DNA of 11,289 nt from contig SKQZ01000053.1 of assembly GCA_007118765.1 (NCBI GenBank), positions 1 to 11,289 of the forward strand, given 5' to 3'. The stretch's first letter is position 1. Each line of letters starts with the position of its first letter. Under the pieces are notes generated by a model. The model was given only the letters and a program-made list of their open reading frames with translations, had not been told where the DNA came from and made no database searches. Source of the stretch: Candidatus Hydrogenedentota bacterium (GTDB lineage: Bacteria > Hydrogenedentota > Hydrogenedentia > Hydrogenedentales > CAITNO01). Below are positions 1 to 5,209 of the stretch, piece after piece. The translations under genes and the position numbers were made by a program.

Positions 1-1048
1 TGCCTTTGCCCTCCTCCGCGATTTCGATGACACGCGACCAATTCCAGGTGTCGCCTTCATCGTCGGACAGGTATACCGTCAGTTGGTGGCGGCCAAACAT
101 GGTATCGTTGCAGACCAACGCCCAATGTCCGTTGCGCAGCACCTGAACATCCACGCTGGAACCTGAGTTCGGTATGCCCGCCATTAAAACCGGGCCCCAT
201 GTCATGCCGTTGTCTTCGGACACCGCATACCGAACCTGCTTGGGCAGGCCGTTGTCGCGCATAAACGCCACGATATCGCCATTTTCGCGTTGGGCAAGGC
301 TCGGCTGGATATTGCCCAGCATGGTGACATCCGGGTCCATGATGGGCGTGCTGAACCGCCATGTCTCGCCCCAATCGTCTGTGAACGCCGCCAACGAACA
401 ATTGTAAACATCCGAGTACAACCCCAGCATCATTTGCCCGTCTGCCAGCATGATGGGTTGGCACCGGGGCATCCAGCCCAAACGCTGATGCAATTTGATT
501 TGCGCCCGTTCGCGCACCTCGGCCGCCTGTTCCTTGAACTCCGGCATAATGGACGCGATCACATTGCCATAGACTTCAAGCCCCTCGTCAATTACGCGCA
601 AGAAACGCTCTTCCAATTCGAGCGGGCGCACATGAAGGATGTCCTGCCAGTCCCAGTTGGGCGGGCCGTCGTCGGCGTAATCTGTTGATGTGCGGTACTT
701 TATCAGGGAGCCGCCCCACTGATTATCGTGTACCGCAATCCAAATCAGCCAGAGTACGCCGCGCGGTTCAATGAACAGTACGGGATTGCAGTCGGGAATA
801 TCCGGCGTATTCGCCATGATGAACGGCTCGGACCAATGGTCGTCGCCCGCCCGCTTGCGGGCGCCCTGCACCAGCACATCATCCGCCCAGCGTTCGCCTG
901 TGCCGTGAAACCACGCGGCAAGCAGGTCGCCGTCGGCTGTTTCAACTATACTCGAACTGTGGTTATGCAGTTCGTTGGGCGGAAAAATGAACCCGCCTTC
1001 CAACGCTGCAGACATCATCGTTGCCCAAACGATTGCGCTTGTGAGCAT
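1..1048 (-). CDS. Sialidase/BNR-repeat glycosidase family protein, C-terminus cut by window edge
   Basis: The frame is open from an ATG at 1048 down to base 1 (349 codons, no stop), so the C-terminal part lies outside the window. The start is secure: an in-frame TGA lies five codons upstream and an AAAGGA Shine-Dalgarno sits about seven bases before the ATG. Three Asp-box (S/T-x-D-x-G-x-T-W) repeats are visible: TDDWGETW at residues 223-230, SEDNGMTW at 277-284 and SDDEGDTW at 328-335. The N-terminal block HNHSSSIVETADGDLLAAWF (28-47), followed by GTGERWADD, is typical of the BNR_2/exo-alpha-sialidase-like six-bladed propeller family. That family hydrolyses terminal sugars, classically sialic acid, but many members in environmental bacteria have unproven substrates. 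Residues 3-16 are hydrophobic, but there is no basic n-region, so export is uncertain. It is divergent from the STAS gene and shares its upstream region. Confidence 0.9.
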   Translation of the reverse strand, partial: MLTSAIVWATMMSAALEGGFIFPPNELHNHSSSIVETADGDLLAAWFHGTGERWADDVLVQGARKRAGDDHWSEPFIMANTPDIPDCNPVLFIEPRGVLWLIWIAVHDNQWGGSLIKYRTSTDYADDGPPNWDWQDILHVRPLELEERFLRVIDEGLEVYGNVIASIMPEFKEQAAEVRERAQIKLHQRLGWMPRCQPIMLADGQMMLGLYSDVYNCSLAAFTDDWGETWRFSTPIMDPDVTMLGNIQPSLAQRENGDIVAFMRDNGLPKQVRYAVSEDNGMTWGPVLMAGIPNSGSSVDVQVLRNGHWALVCNDTMFGRHQLTVYLSDDEGDTWNWSRVIEIAEEGKG

Positions 1049-1095
1049 GTGTTTTTCCTTTCAAGTTTTCACCAACAACGTAGACTAGTCCTTAT

Positions 1096-1124
1096 ATTAT
1101 GGCGTGTGACGATTTTTCAGGCAA
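1096..1124 (-). promoter_or_regulatory. Possible sigma70-type promoter for the sialidase gene
   Basis: Reading the minus strand, TTGCCT (complement of 1119-1124) is followed after exactly 17 bases by CATAAT (complement of 1096-1101). This matches the -35/-10 consensus at 4/6 and 5/6. Transcription would start near 1089 and leave an untranslated leader of about 40 bases before the ATG at 1048. This is a pattern match only; the sigma factor preference of this organism is unknown. Confidence 0.4.
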
Positions 1125-1246
1125 GTAACGCGGGGAATTTTCACTGTGGAGATATTTTGCAAGAGGAATTGCACGCGGAAAACATGCTAAAATTGCACAC
1201 AGGTTTCGGTATGCGTTGCCTGTGTCGCTGTGGGAGAATAAGCGTT

Positions 1247-1251
1247 GGAGG
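1247..1251 (+). promoter_or_regulatory. Ribosome binding site that fixes the STAS gene start
   Basis: GGAGG lies six bases before TTG 1258 and nine bases before TTG 1261. It argues against the longer reading from TTG 1216, whose extra residues also do not resemble the start of a STAS domain. No ATG is available in frame before the domain begins. Confidence 0.6.
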
Positions 1252-1257
1252 CATCTT

Positions 1258-1575
1258 TTGTTGAACGTTGCGGTATCAAATAATAATGGCTCAATCGAAA
1301 TTGTGCCCGATGGCGATATTGATTTGCACACGGCGCCCGCGCTTCGCAGGGCCGTGTTGGATGCGCTGAATCATGATGTGCGGCAAATATGTGTTGTGTT
1401 GGCATCGGTGTCGTTTATGGATTCTTCCGGTGTTGCAATTCTGGTGGAAGGATTCCGTGCCGCCCGAAAAGACGGCAAGACCTTTGTGTTGCGTGCGCCT
1501 TCGGCGCCCGTTATGGAGCTGCTGGAACTTGCCCGGTTGGATACGGTGTTTACGATTTTGGACAAAGATGCGTGA
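1258..1575 (+). CDS. STAS-domain protein, anti-sigma factor antagonist-like (SpoIIAA/RsbV type)
   Basis: A 105-residue protein consisting of a single STAS domain. It shows the beta-strand pattern IEIVPDGDIDLHTAPALRRA (13-32) and the signature FMDSSGVAIL (53-62). In SpoIIAA/RsbV proteins the second serine of D-S-S-G (here Ser57) is phosphorylated by a cognate anti-sigma kinase, and the dephosphorylated form binds the kinase to free a sigma factor. The length is normal for the family. The start is TTG, at 1258 or 1261, chosen from the GGAGG sequence upstream. No SpoIIAB/RsbW-like kinase or PP2C phosphatase is next to it. The following gene, 47 bases downstream, encodes a two-helix membrane protein and is probably cotranscribed. 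The family assignment is firm; the pathway controlled is unknown. Confidence 0.88.
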   Translation: MLNVAVSNNNGSIEIVPDGDIDLHTAPALRRAVLDALNHDVRQICVVLASVSFMDSSGVAILVEGFRAARKDGKTFVLRAPSAPVMELLELARLDTVFTILDKDA

Positions 1576-1622
1576 TTACGCCTTGGTTGGGGCGATTGCG
1601 TATTATCATGGAGCCGTAAAGA

Positions 1623-2414
1623 GTGAAAGCCGAAACACCTGAAGGACATATTACCGATTACGAGCGGGCCGTGTGTTATTATACGTTGCCGAAGGTAACC
1701 AGCCCCCTCACCTATGGTTTGTTGATTGCCTATGCGATATGTGTGCTTGAAGCGATTGCCGCGCTGGTGTATGGCTTGGTTACCAACAATGAGACGTGGA
1801 CAATTGCGGGTGCGGCGGCGCTCGGCGGCATTGTCGTATTTGGCATGATTGCGTTTACTGTGCGGGCCTTGTTGAACGACTTGCATCGGCGCGCGGCGCT
1901 GGCGGCGGCCAAGTCCGTGCCGGATTCTACCGAAACCGACGACATCCCGGATCCCTTCGCAGGCCATGTGCTGTTGCAGCGTCCCATCAATATCGGGGCG
2001 GATGTTTTTGCCTGCGTGACAAAGACCGACACAATAGCGTATTATGTAGAGGTTAAACGGTATAATAAACACTGGCGTGTGTCGTCGGCGCAAGACGAGT
2101 TTCTTTTCGAGGTCGTGGTTGAGCAGGACTTGTTGCGGCCCCGTGTGTTTGGCGGTCCGCCCATGCGGTTGGGCGTGTTTGCCGACAACAAGAAGATTGC
2201 GGCAATTGTGCGGTACAATACGTTGCGCGCCGCCGTGGTGGACGTATTCACCGTGGTGCCGTCGCCAGAGCAGTATGTGATCAAGAACGATTGCATTTAT
2301 TTTGCCGACCGTCTTATCGGCAGGATTTATGTACTGCGCAACAAACTATACTTGGATGTTGAAAGCGAACACGCTGTGCCCGGTATTTTGGGGCACTTCA
2401 TGACAATGCGATGA
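1623..2414 (+). CDS. Two-helix membrane protein of unknown function
   Basis: 263 residues from GTG 1623. This is the earliest possible start because TAA lies two codons upstream, and GGAG at 1610-1613 is spaced nine bases before it. Two hydrophobic segments, about residues 29-53 and 60-83, form a hairpin in the membrane. They are followed by a linker rich in Ala, Asp and Thr (84-112) and a soluble C-terminal domain of about 150 residues. That domain is dominated by alternating hydrophobic/polar stretches that suggest beta strands, for example the run YVVE-like 'IAYYVEVKRYNKHW' and 'DRLIGRIYVLRNKLYLDV'. The strand-rich tail superficially recalls tubby/LURP-one/scramblase-type folds, but I see no defining motif and do not assign one. 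It lies 47 bases after the STAS gene, so a shared transcript is likely. I do not recognise the family. Confidence 0.8.
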   Translation: MKAETPEGHITDYERAVCYYTLPKVTSPLTYGLLIAYAICVLEAIAALVYGLVTNNETWTIAGAAALGGIVVFGMIAFTVRALLNDLHRRAALAAAKSVPDSTETDDIPDPFAGHVLLQRPINIGADVFACVTKTDTIAYYVEVKRYNKHWRVSSAQDEFLFEVVVEQDLLRPRVFGGPPMRLGVFADNKKIAAIVRYNTLRAAVVDVFTVVPSPEQYVIKNDCIYFADRLIGRIYVLRNKLYLDVESEHAVPGILGHFMTMR

Positions 2415-2415
2415 A

Positions 2416-2429
2416 CGCGCATGTGCGCG
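2416..2429 (+). terminator. Short GC hairpin after the two-helix membrane gene, possible weak terminator
   Basis: CGCGC at 2416-2420 pairs with GCGCG at 2425-2429 around ATGT, immediately after the stop codon. The following bases (GGTTGATTTG) are only moderately T-rich, so intrinsic termination would be weak. Its position just before a possible promoter supports a transcript boundary here. Confidence 0.3.
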
Positions 2430-2431
2430 GG

Positions 2432-2460
2432 TTGATTTGAATAGCTGCTTCTGCTAGATT
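2432..2460 (+). promoter_or_regulatory. Possible sigma70-type promoter for the coiled-coil membrane gene
   Basis: TTGATT (2432-2437), a 17-base spacer and TAGATT (2455-2460) each match the consensus at 4/6. The site lies directly after the hairpin at 2416-2429 and about 50 bases before the start at 2512, where a new transcript would be expected. It is a pattern match only. Confidence 0.3.
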
Positions 2461-2511
2461 ATAAGATTGCAGTCATCACTAATTCTTTCCTCAGAGGAGT
2501 TTGTCCCGATT

Positions 2512-3096
2512 ATGGCACTTAGCAAGAAACAATTAAAGACAATTGAACAGTTGGAACGGCGCGTGGAATTGTGCCGCGAATTCATGAATGACTGGTTGTT
2601 GTTTAACCAGATACTGAGTTCGTATCCCAACCCGGGCGTCAACAAAGCCCAACTGGAAAATCAGTTTCTCAAGATTAAAAGCAAGCTTGCCCGTGAACAT
2701 CGTGTTCTGCAGCAAACGTTGCTCGACGACTATAACCTTGACAGCAACACCATGAACATCGTTTCCGGCGCCACCAATCTGGAGGCGATCTATTCCCAGT
2801 CCGATGTGGCGCTGAAAAAATTGCAAACCGAATGGCATCGGGCATTTATTGCCATTAACGAAACCTTGGGCCTTCTGGAAGACAAGAAGGCGCGCGCGGA
2901 AGCGGGCGAAAAAATCTTTCTTGCCAGCGCCGACATGATGGGTGGCGGCGGTGGCGGCGGCGGTGGTGGCGGCATCGATCCGGGCACCGTTAAAACCGTT
3001 CTTATTATTGCGGCGGTCATCGCCGCGCTTGCAATTGTGTTTGTTTTCGATATCGCCGGCATTGGAACCATGTATCGAAATGCCTTGGGCATGTAG
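2512..3096 (+). CDS. Coiled-coil, poly-glycine, single-helix membrane protein of unknown function
   Basis: 194 residues from ATG 2512, with GAGGAG at 2494-2499 as a somewhat distant ribosome binding site (12 bases). A longer reading from TTG 2467 is possible but lacks a ribosome site. Residues 1-135 are highly charged and helical (KKQLKTIEQLERRVELC, QFLKIKSKLAREHRVLQQ, LGLLEDKKARAEAGEK) and probably form helical bundles or coiled coils. Residues 144-154 are eleven consecutive glycines. A strong transmembrane helix follows at about 160-180 (KTVLIIAAVIAALAIVFVF), then a short tail of 14 residues. This is a C-terminally anchored protein, with the large N-terminal part probably cytoplasmic. I know no named family with this layout. 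Its lower GC and preceding promoter-like site suggest it could be transcribed separately from the STAS pair. Confidence 0.78.
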   Translation: MALSKKQLKTIEQLERRVELCREFMNDWLLFNQILSSYPNPGVNKAQLENQFLKIKSKLAREHRVLQQTLLDDYNLDSNTMNIVSGATNLEAIYSQSDVALKKLQTEWHRAFIAINETLGLLEDKKARAEAGEKIFLASADMMGGGGGGGGGGGIDPGTVKTVLIIAAVIAALAIVFVFDIAGIGTMYRNALGM

Positions 3097-3192
3097 CATG
3101 GCCTGACAGCAACGCTGCCGGGCACAGTTTCGCATACCGATAGCGTGTGGGCGCATACGGAGCACGATTAGAACCACGGGACTTTTGAAACC

Positions 3193-3507
3193 TTGACTAG
3201 AAATGACTTGACAATACGATTCGCTGAGCAAATGGGCATGGATACGGATGAAGCGGTGCCGTATGTAGAGGCGTTTATGGAGGTAATCCTTGAATGCCTT
3301 GGCAAAGGGGATCGTATTGAAATCCGTGACTTTGGCGTATTTCAAATTCTGGAGCGGCAGGGGCGCGCTGCACGTAATCCCCGAACAGGGGAACGTGTGC
3401 AGGTGGACGCCAAACGCACGGTAAAATTCAAAGCCGGAAAATCATTGCTGGAACGTGTGCGCGAAGCGGGCTTTCAAGAAGCCGCACAAAAAAGCGAGCA
3501 GCATTAA
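3193..3507 (+). CDS. HU/IHF-family nucleoid DNA-binding protein
   Basis: 104 residues from TTG 3193. The family's usual opening (M-T-K-x-D/E-L) is matched by MTRNDL, which supports this start although the ribosome site is poor; TTG 3208 is a weaker alternative. The order of elements is canonical: N-terminal helices (1-38), the strand IEIRDFGVFQI (42-52), the DNA-binding arm with the signature RNPRTGE (61-67), and the C-terminal FKAGKSLLERV (79-89). The 15-residue tail after that is slightly longer than in E. coli HU. HU/IHF proteins bend DNA and organise the nucleoid as dimers. Whether this is HU-like or IHF-like cannot be decided from the sequence alone. It is followed after 180 bases by tatC. 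Confidence 0.93.
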   Translation: MTRNDLTIRFAEQMGMDTDEAVPYVEAFMEVILECLGKGDRIEIRDFGVFQILERQGRAARNPRTGERVQVDAKRTVKFKAGKSLLERVREAGFQEAAQKSEQH

Positions 3508-3605
3508 CCGCGTGTGTACGGCTGCACAATACCATACGCTTGTTCCCGTATCCGCGCAGTGCCCGGTGTCGCGGTGTACGTCGCCCGCCGTGCCAGCTTG
3601 CTGTG

Positions 3606-3625
3606 TGTTTCCGGCTCCGGAAACA
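3606..3625 (+). other. Near-perfect inverted repeat between the HU gene and tatC
   Basis: TGTTTCCGG (3606-3614) and CCGGAAACA (3617-3625) are perfect inverse complements separated by CT; as a hairpin this gives about eight pairs with a GCTC loop. No T-tract follows on either strand, so it is not a classical intrinsic terminator. It may be a protein-binding palindrome or a structure in the leader of tatC, whose start is 63 bases downstream. Confidence 0.45.
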
Positions 3626-3672
3626 AACGCCCGGCACTATCCAATGGACCCATGCGCCGAATCCGGAAGATC

Positions 3673-3678
3673 AAGGAG
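3673..3678 (+). promoter_or_regulatory. Ribosome binding site fixing the GTG start of tatC
   Basis: A perfect AAGGAG lies nine bases before GTG 3688. The protein then begins with a short charged segment leading into the conserved TatC N-terminal motif, as expected. Confidence 0.65.
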
Positions 3679-3687
3679 TAGATTTCA

Positions 3688-4527
3688 GTGAGCCAGGATG
3701 AAGAAAAACGGATGAGTTTTACCGAGCATCTGGGTGAACTGAGAACACGCATTATCCATTCATTCATTGCGCTCACCATTGCTGTTATAGGCTGTTATGC
3801 TTTGTCGGATTACATATTCGAACTGCTGGCATGGCCATTGCGCCCCTTGAGCGAAAGCCAGGTGGTTACCTTCGAAGTGGTGGACATGGACGACGAGGGG
3901 AACCCGATTGTGGCGCAGTCGCTGCCGGAAGAGCAGTCCCGTGCGGGGGAAATTGAGTGGACGGTGCTGAACCCCCTCGAATATATCCTGGTCAAAATCC
4001 GTATTGCAGGCTATGGCGGCTTGGTGGTGGCGCTCCCATTTCTCTTGTGGCAAATATGCGCATTCGTTTTCCCCGGATTGCATGCCAGCGAGCGCAAAGT
4101 GGTGCAAATTCTCATCGCGGGCTGTAGTGTTCTGGCTATTGTTGGTGTCGGCGTGGCATATTTTGGCGTCTTCCCCTTGGTGTTGCCCTATTTGCTCGAA
4201 TGGATTCCCGACTGGGTGCAGGTGCAGTTGCGGCTGAACGAAACCCTGTCCATCATCATTAAGGGGATGGTCGGGTTCGCCGTGGCATTTCAATTCCCCA
4301 TGGCCGTCCTAATCCTTGTTTACATGGGACTGTTGACGCCGCATACATTAAAGCAATATCGGAAACTGGCGATGGTCGGGATGGCGTTGGTGGCGGCGCT
4401 TCTCACGCCTCCGGACCCGTTCTCGTTAATGGTGATGTTATTGCCATTGGTGGTGCTTTACGAATCAAGCATCTGGGCTTCCTACCTGGTTGTCCGGCGC
4501 AGCAAAACTACGGAAGATTCGGCATAA
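3688..4527 (+). CDS. tatC: Sec-independent (Tat) protein translocase subunit TatC
   Basis: 279 residues, six-helix inner-membrane protein that receives twin-arginine signal peptides as part of the TatBC receptor and exports folded proteins. Conserved elements appear in the family order: cytoplasmic FTEHLGELRTRI (11-22); PFLLWQICAFVFPGLHASER (117-136), including the Glu of the signal-binding loop; FQFP (201-204); LTPPDPFS (239-246); and PLVVLYE (253-259). The first periplasmic loop is enlarged: between helix 1 and the conserved NPLEY (95-99) lies an acidic stretch at about 55-92 (FEVVDMDDEGNP, LPEEQSRAGEIE). That makes the protein about 20 residues longer than E. coli TatC. The start is GTG 3688, set by AAGGAG. 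The tatB-type gene follows 15 bases downstream, so the two are cotranscribed. Confidence 0.96.
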   Translation: MSQDEEKRMSFTEHLGELRTRIIHSFIALTIAVIGCYALSDYIFELLAWPLRPLSESQVVTFEVVDMDDEGNPIVAQSLPEEQSRAGEIEWTVLNPLEYILVKIRIAGYGGLVVALPFLLWQICAFVFPGLHASERKVVQILIAGCSVLAIVGVGVAYFGVFPLVLPYLLEWIPDWVQVQLRLNETLSIIIKGMVGFAVAFQFPMAVLILVYMGLLTPHTLKQYRKLAMVGMALVAALLTPPDPFSLMVMLLPLVVLYESSIWASYLVVRRSKTTEDSA

Positions 4528-4542
4528 GGAAATGTTATCACT

Positions 4543-5085
4543 ATGATGGGCATCGGTATCGGCGAAATGATTCTTATTGCGGGCATAGCGCTTGTCGTGT
4601 TTGGCCCGGAAAAGTTTCCCGACTTCGCCAAAATTGTCATCCGCACCGTGCGCGACCTGCGCGGCTATGTGGATGAGATACAAACGGAGATTTCAAAAGA
4701 AATCAAGCCCATCAAACGTGAGCTGGACCAGATGAACAAGTACAGTCCGGATAAATACATCGACTCCATTACCAAGGATACCAAGAAAAAAGCGTCGAAA
4801 CCCGCTTCGGCCAAGAAGGAAAAGGGCGCGGCGGACCCCACGGACAGGCAGGACGATTCCTTTGATTATGATGACGGGCGCGGTTACGACCATCCGGATG
4901 CCGACCCCTATTCAGAACAAACGCCCAAGACCGACGGCGCTCCGCCCGCGGAAGACAACAACACGCCGGATGGGGCGTCATCTGAAACGGACACGTCACA
5001 TGCTGCCGACAGCGGGGCCGAGCCCAAGCCCGAGGACAAGGACGAATGGGATTTCTCCGAGCCCCCGGTGGAGCGTTTGGACTAG
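4543..5085 (+). CDS. tatB: Tat translocase subunit, TatA/B family, TatB-like
   Basis: 180 residues with the standard TatA/B architecture. There is one N-terminal helix (residues 5-20), the hinge FGPEKFP (20-26), an amphipathic helix (27-60, with VRDLRGYVDEIQTEI), then a Lys/Ala linker and a long acidic, Pro-rich disordered tail (96-180). The Gly-Pro at the hinge and the long C-terminal region fit TatB better than TatA, which usually has Phe-Gly-x-x-K-L-P and a short tail. The F-G at the hinge leaves some ambiguity, and in some bacteria one protein serves both roles. The start is ATG 4543 (4546 also possible); TAAGGA overlaps the tatC stop codon, suggesting translational coupling. The gene order tatC-tatB is the reverse of the common tatABC order, and no separate tatA is present. 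Confidence 0.85.
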   Translation: MMGIGIGEMILIAGIALVVFGPEKFPDFAKIVIRTVRDLRGYVDEIQTEISKEIKPIKRELDQMNKYSPDKYIDSITKDTKKKASKPASAKKEKGAADPTDRQDDSFDYDDGRGYDHPDADPYSEQTPKTDGAPPAEDNNTPDGASSETDTSHAADSGAEPKPEDKDEWDFSEPPVERLD

Positions 5086-5167
5086 CCCGGATATTTCACC
5101 ATGTTTCGTCGTGAGCCTGCGAAGGTTGCGTCAGGCGCAACAGAAAGCCGGTAAAATATCCGGGCCA
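5083..5167. repeat. REP/BIME-like palindromic repeat, inverted pair (locus A)
   Basis: GCCCGGATATTTCACC (5085-5100) pairs with GGTAAAATATCCGGGC (5150-5165) at 15 of 16 positions across a 49-base interior. The interior holds a second stem, GTTGCG (5125-5130) with CGCAAC (5136-5141), and a competing pairing of GCCTG (5115-5119) with CAGGC (5132-5136). Both arms match the repeat arms found at 8156-8200 and 10125-10156, so this is two copies head to head. It begins inside the TAG stop codon of the tatB-type gene. The fold could also stabilise or terminate the tat transcript, but no T-tract follows. Confidence 0.7.
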
Positions 5168-5209
5168 TTGAAATCGTAATGTGACGACACGCAAATTGGA
5201 GGACGACTC

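Noticed and set aside
1157..1198. Three TTGCAA/TTGCAC hexamers upstream of the STAS gene as possible -35 boxes or operator repeats
   Set aside because: None has a good -10 at 16-18 bases, and spacing between the hexamers (12 and 24 bases) is suggestive but supported by only six bases each.
728..1264. Plus-strand open frame of 178 codons opposite the sialidase start
   Set aside because: The opposite strand encodes a sialidase with three Asp boxes and a clean start; this frame has no ribosome site and a Cys/His/Arg-rich translation.
1371..2093. Minus-strand open frame of 240 codons opposite the STAS and two-helix membrane genes
   Set aside because: It is antisense to a recognisable STAS domain, and its translation is Arg/His-rich with no membrane segment or domain.
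3128..3141. 14-base match TTTCGCATACCGAT shared with the complement of about 11217-11230
   Set aside because: One 14-base match is close to what chance gives in a window of this size, and the flanks do not align beyond it.
2533..3345. Long minus-strand open frame (270 codons) across the coiled-coil and HU genes
   Set aside because: It lies antisense to two well-supported plus-strand genes, one a clear HU protein, and its translation is rich in His, Arg and Cys without motifs. It is a composition shadow.
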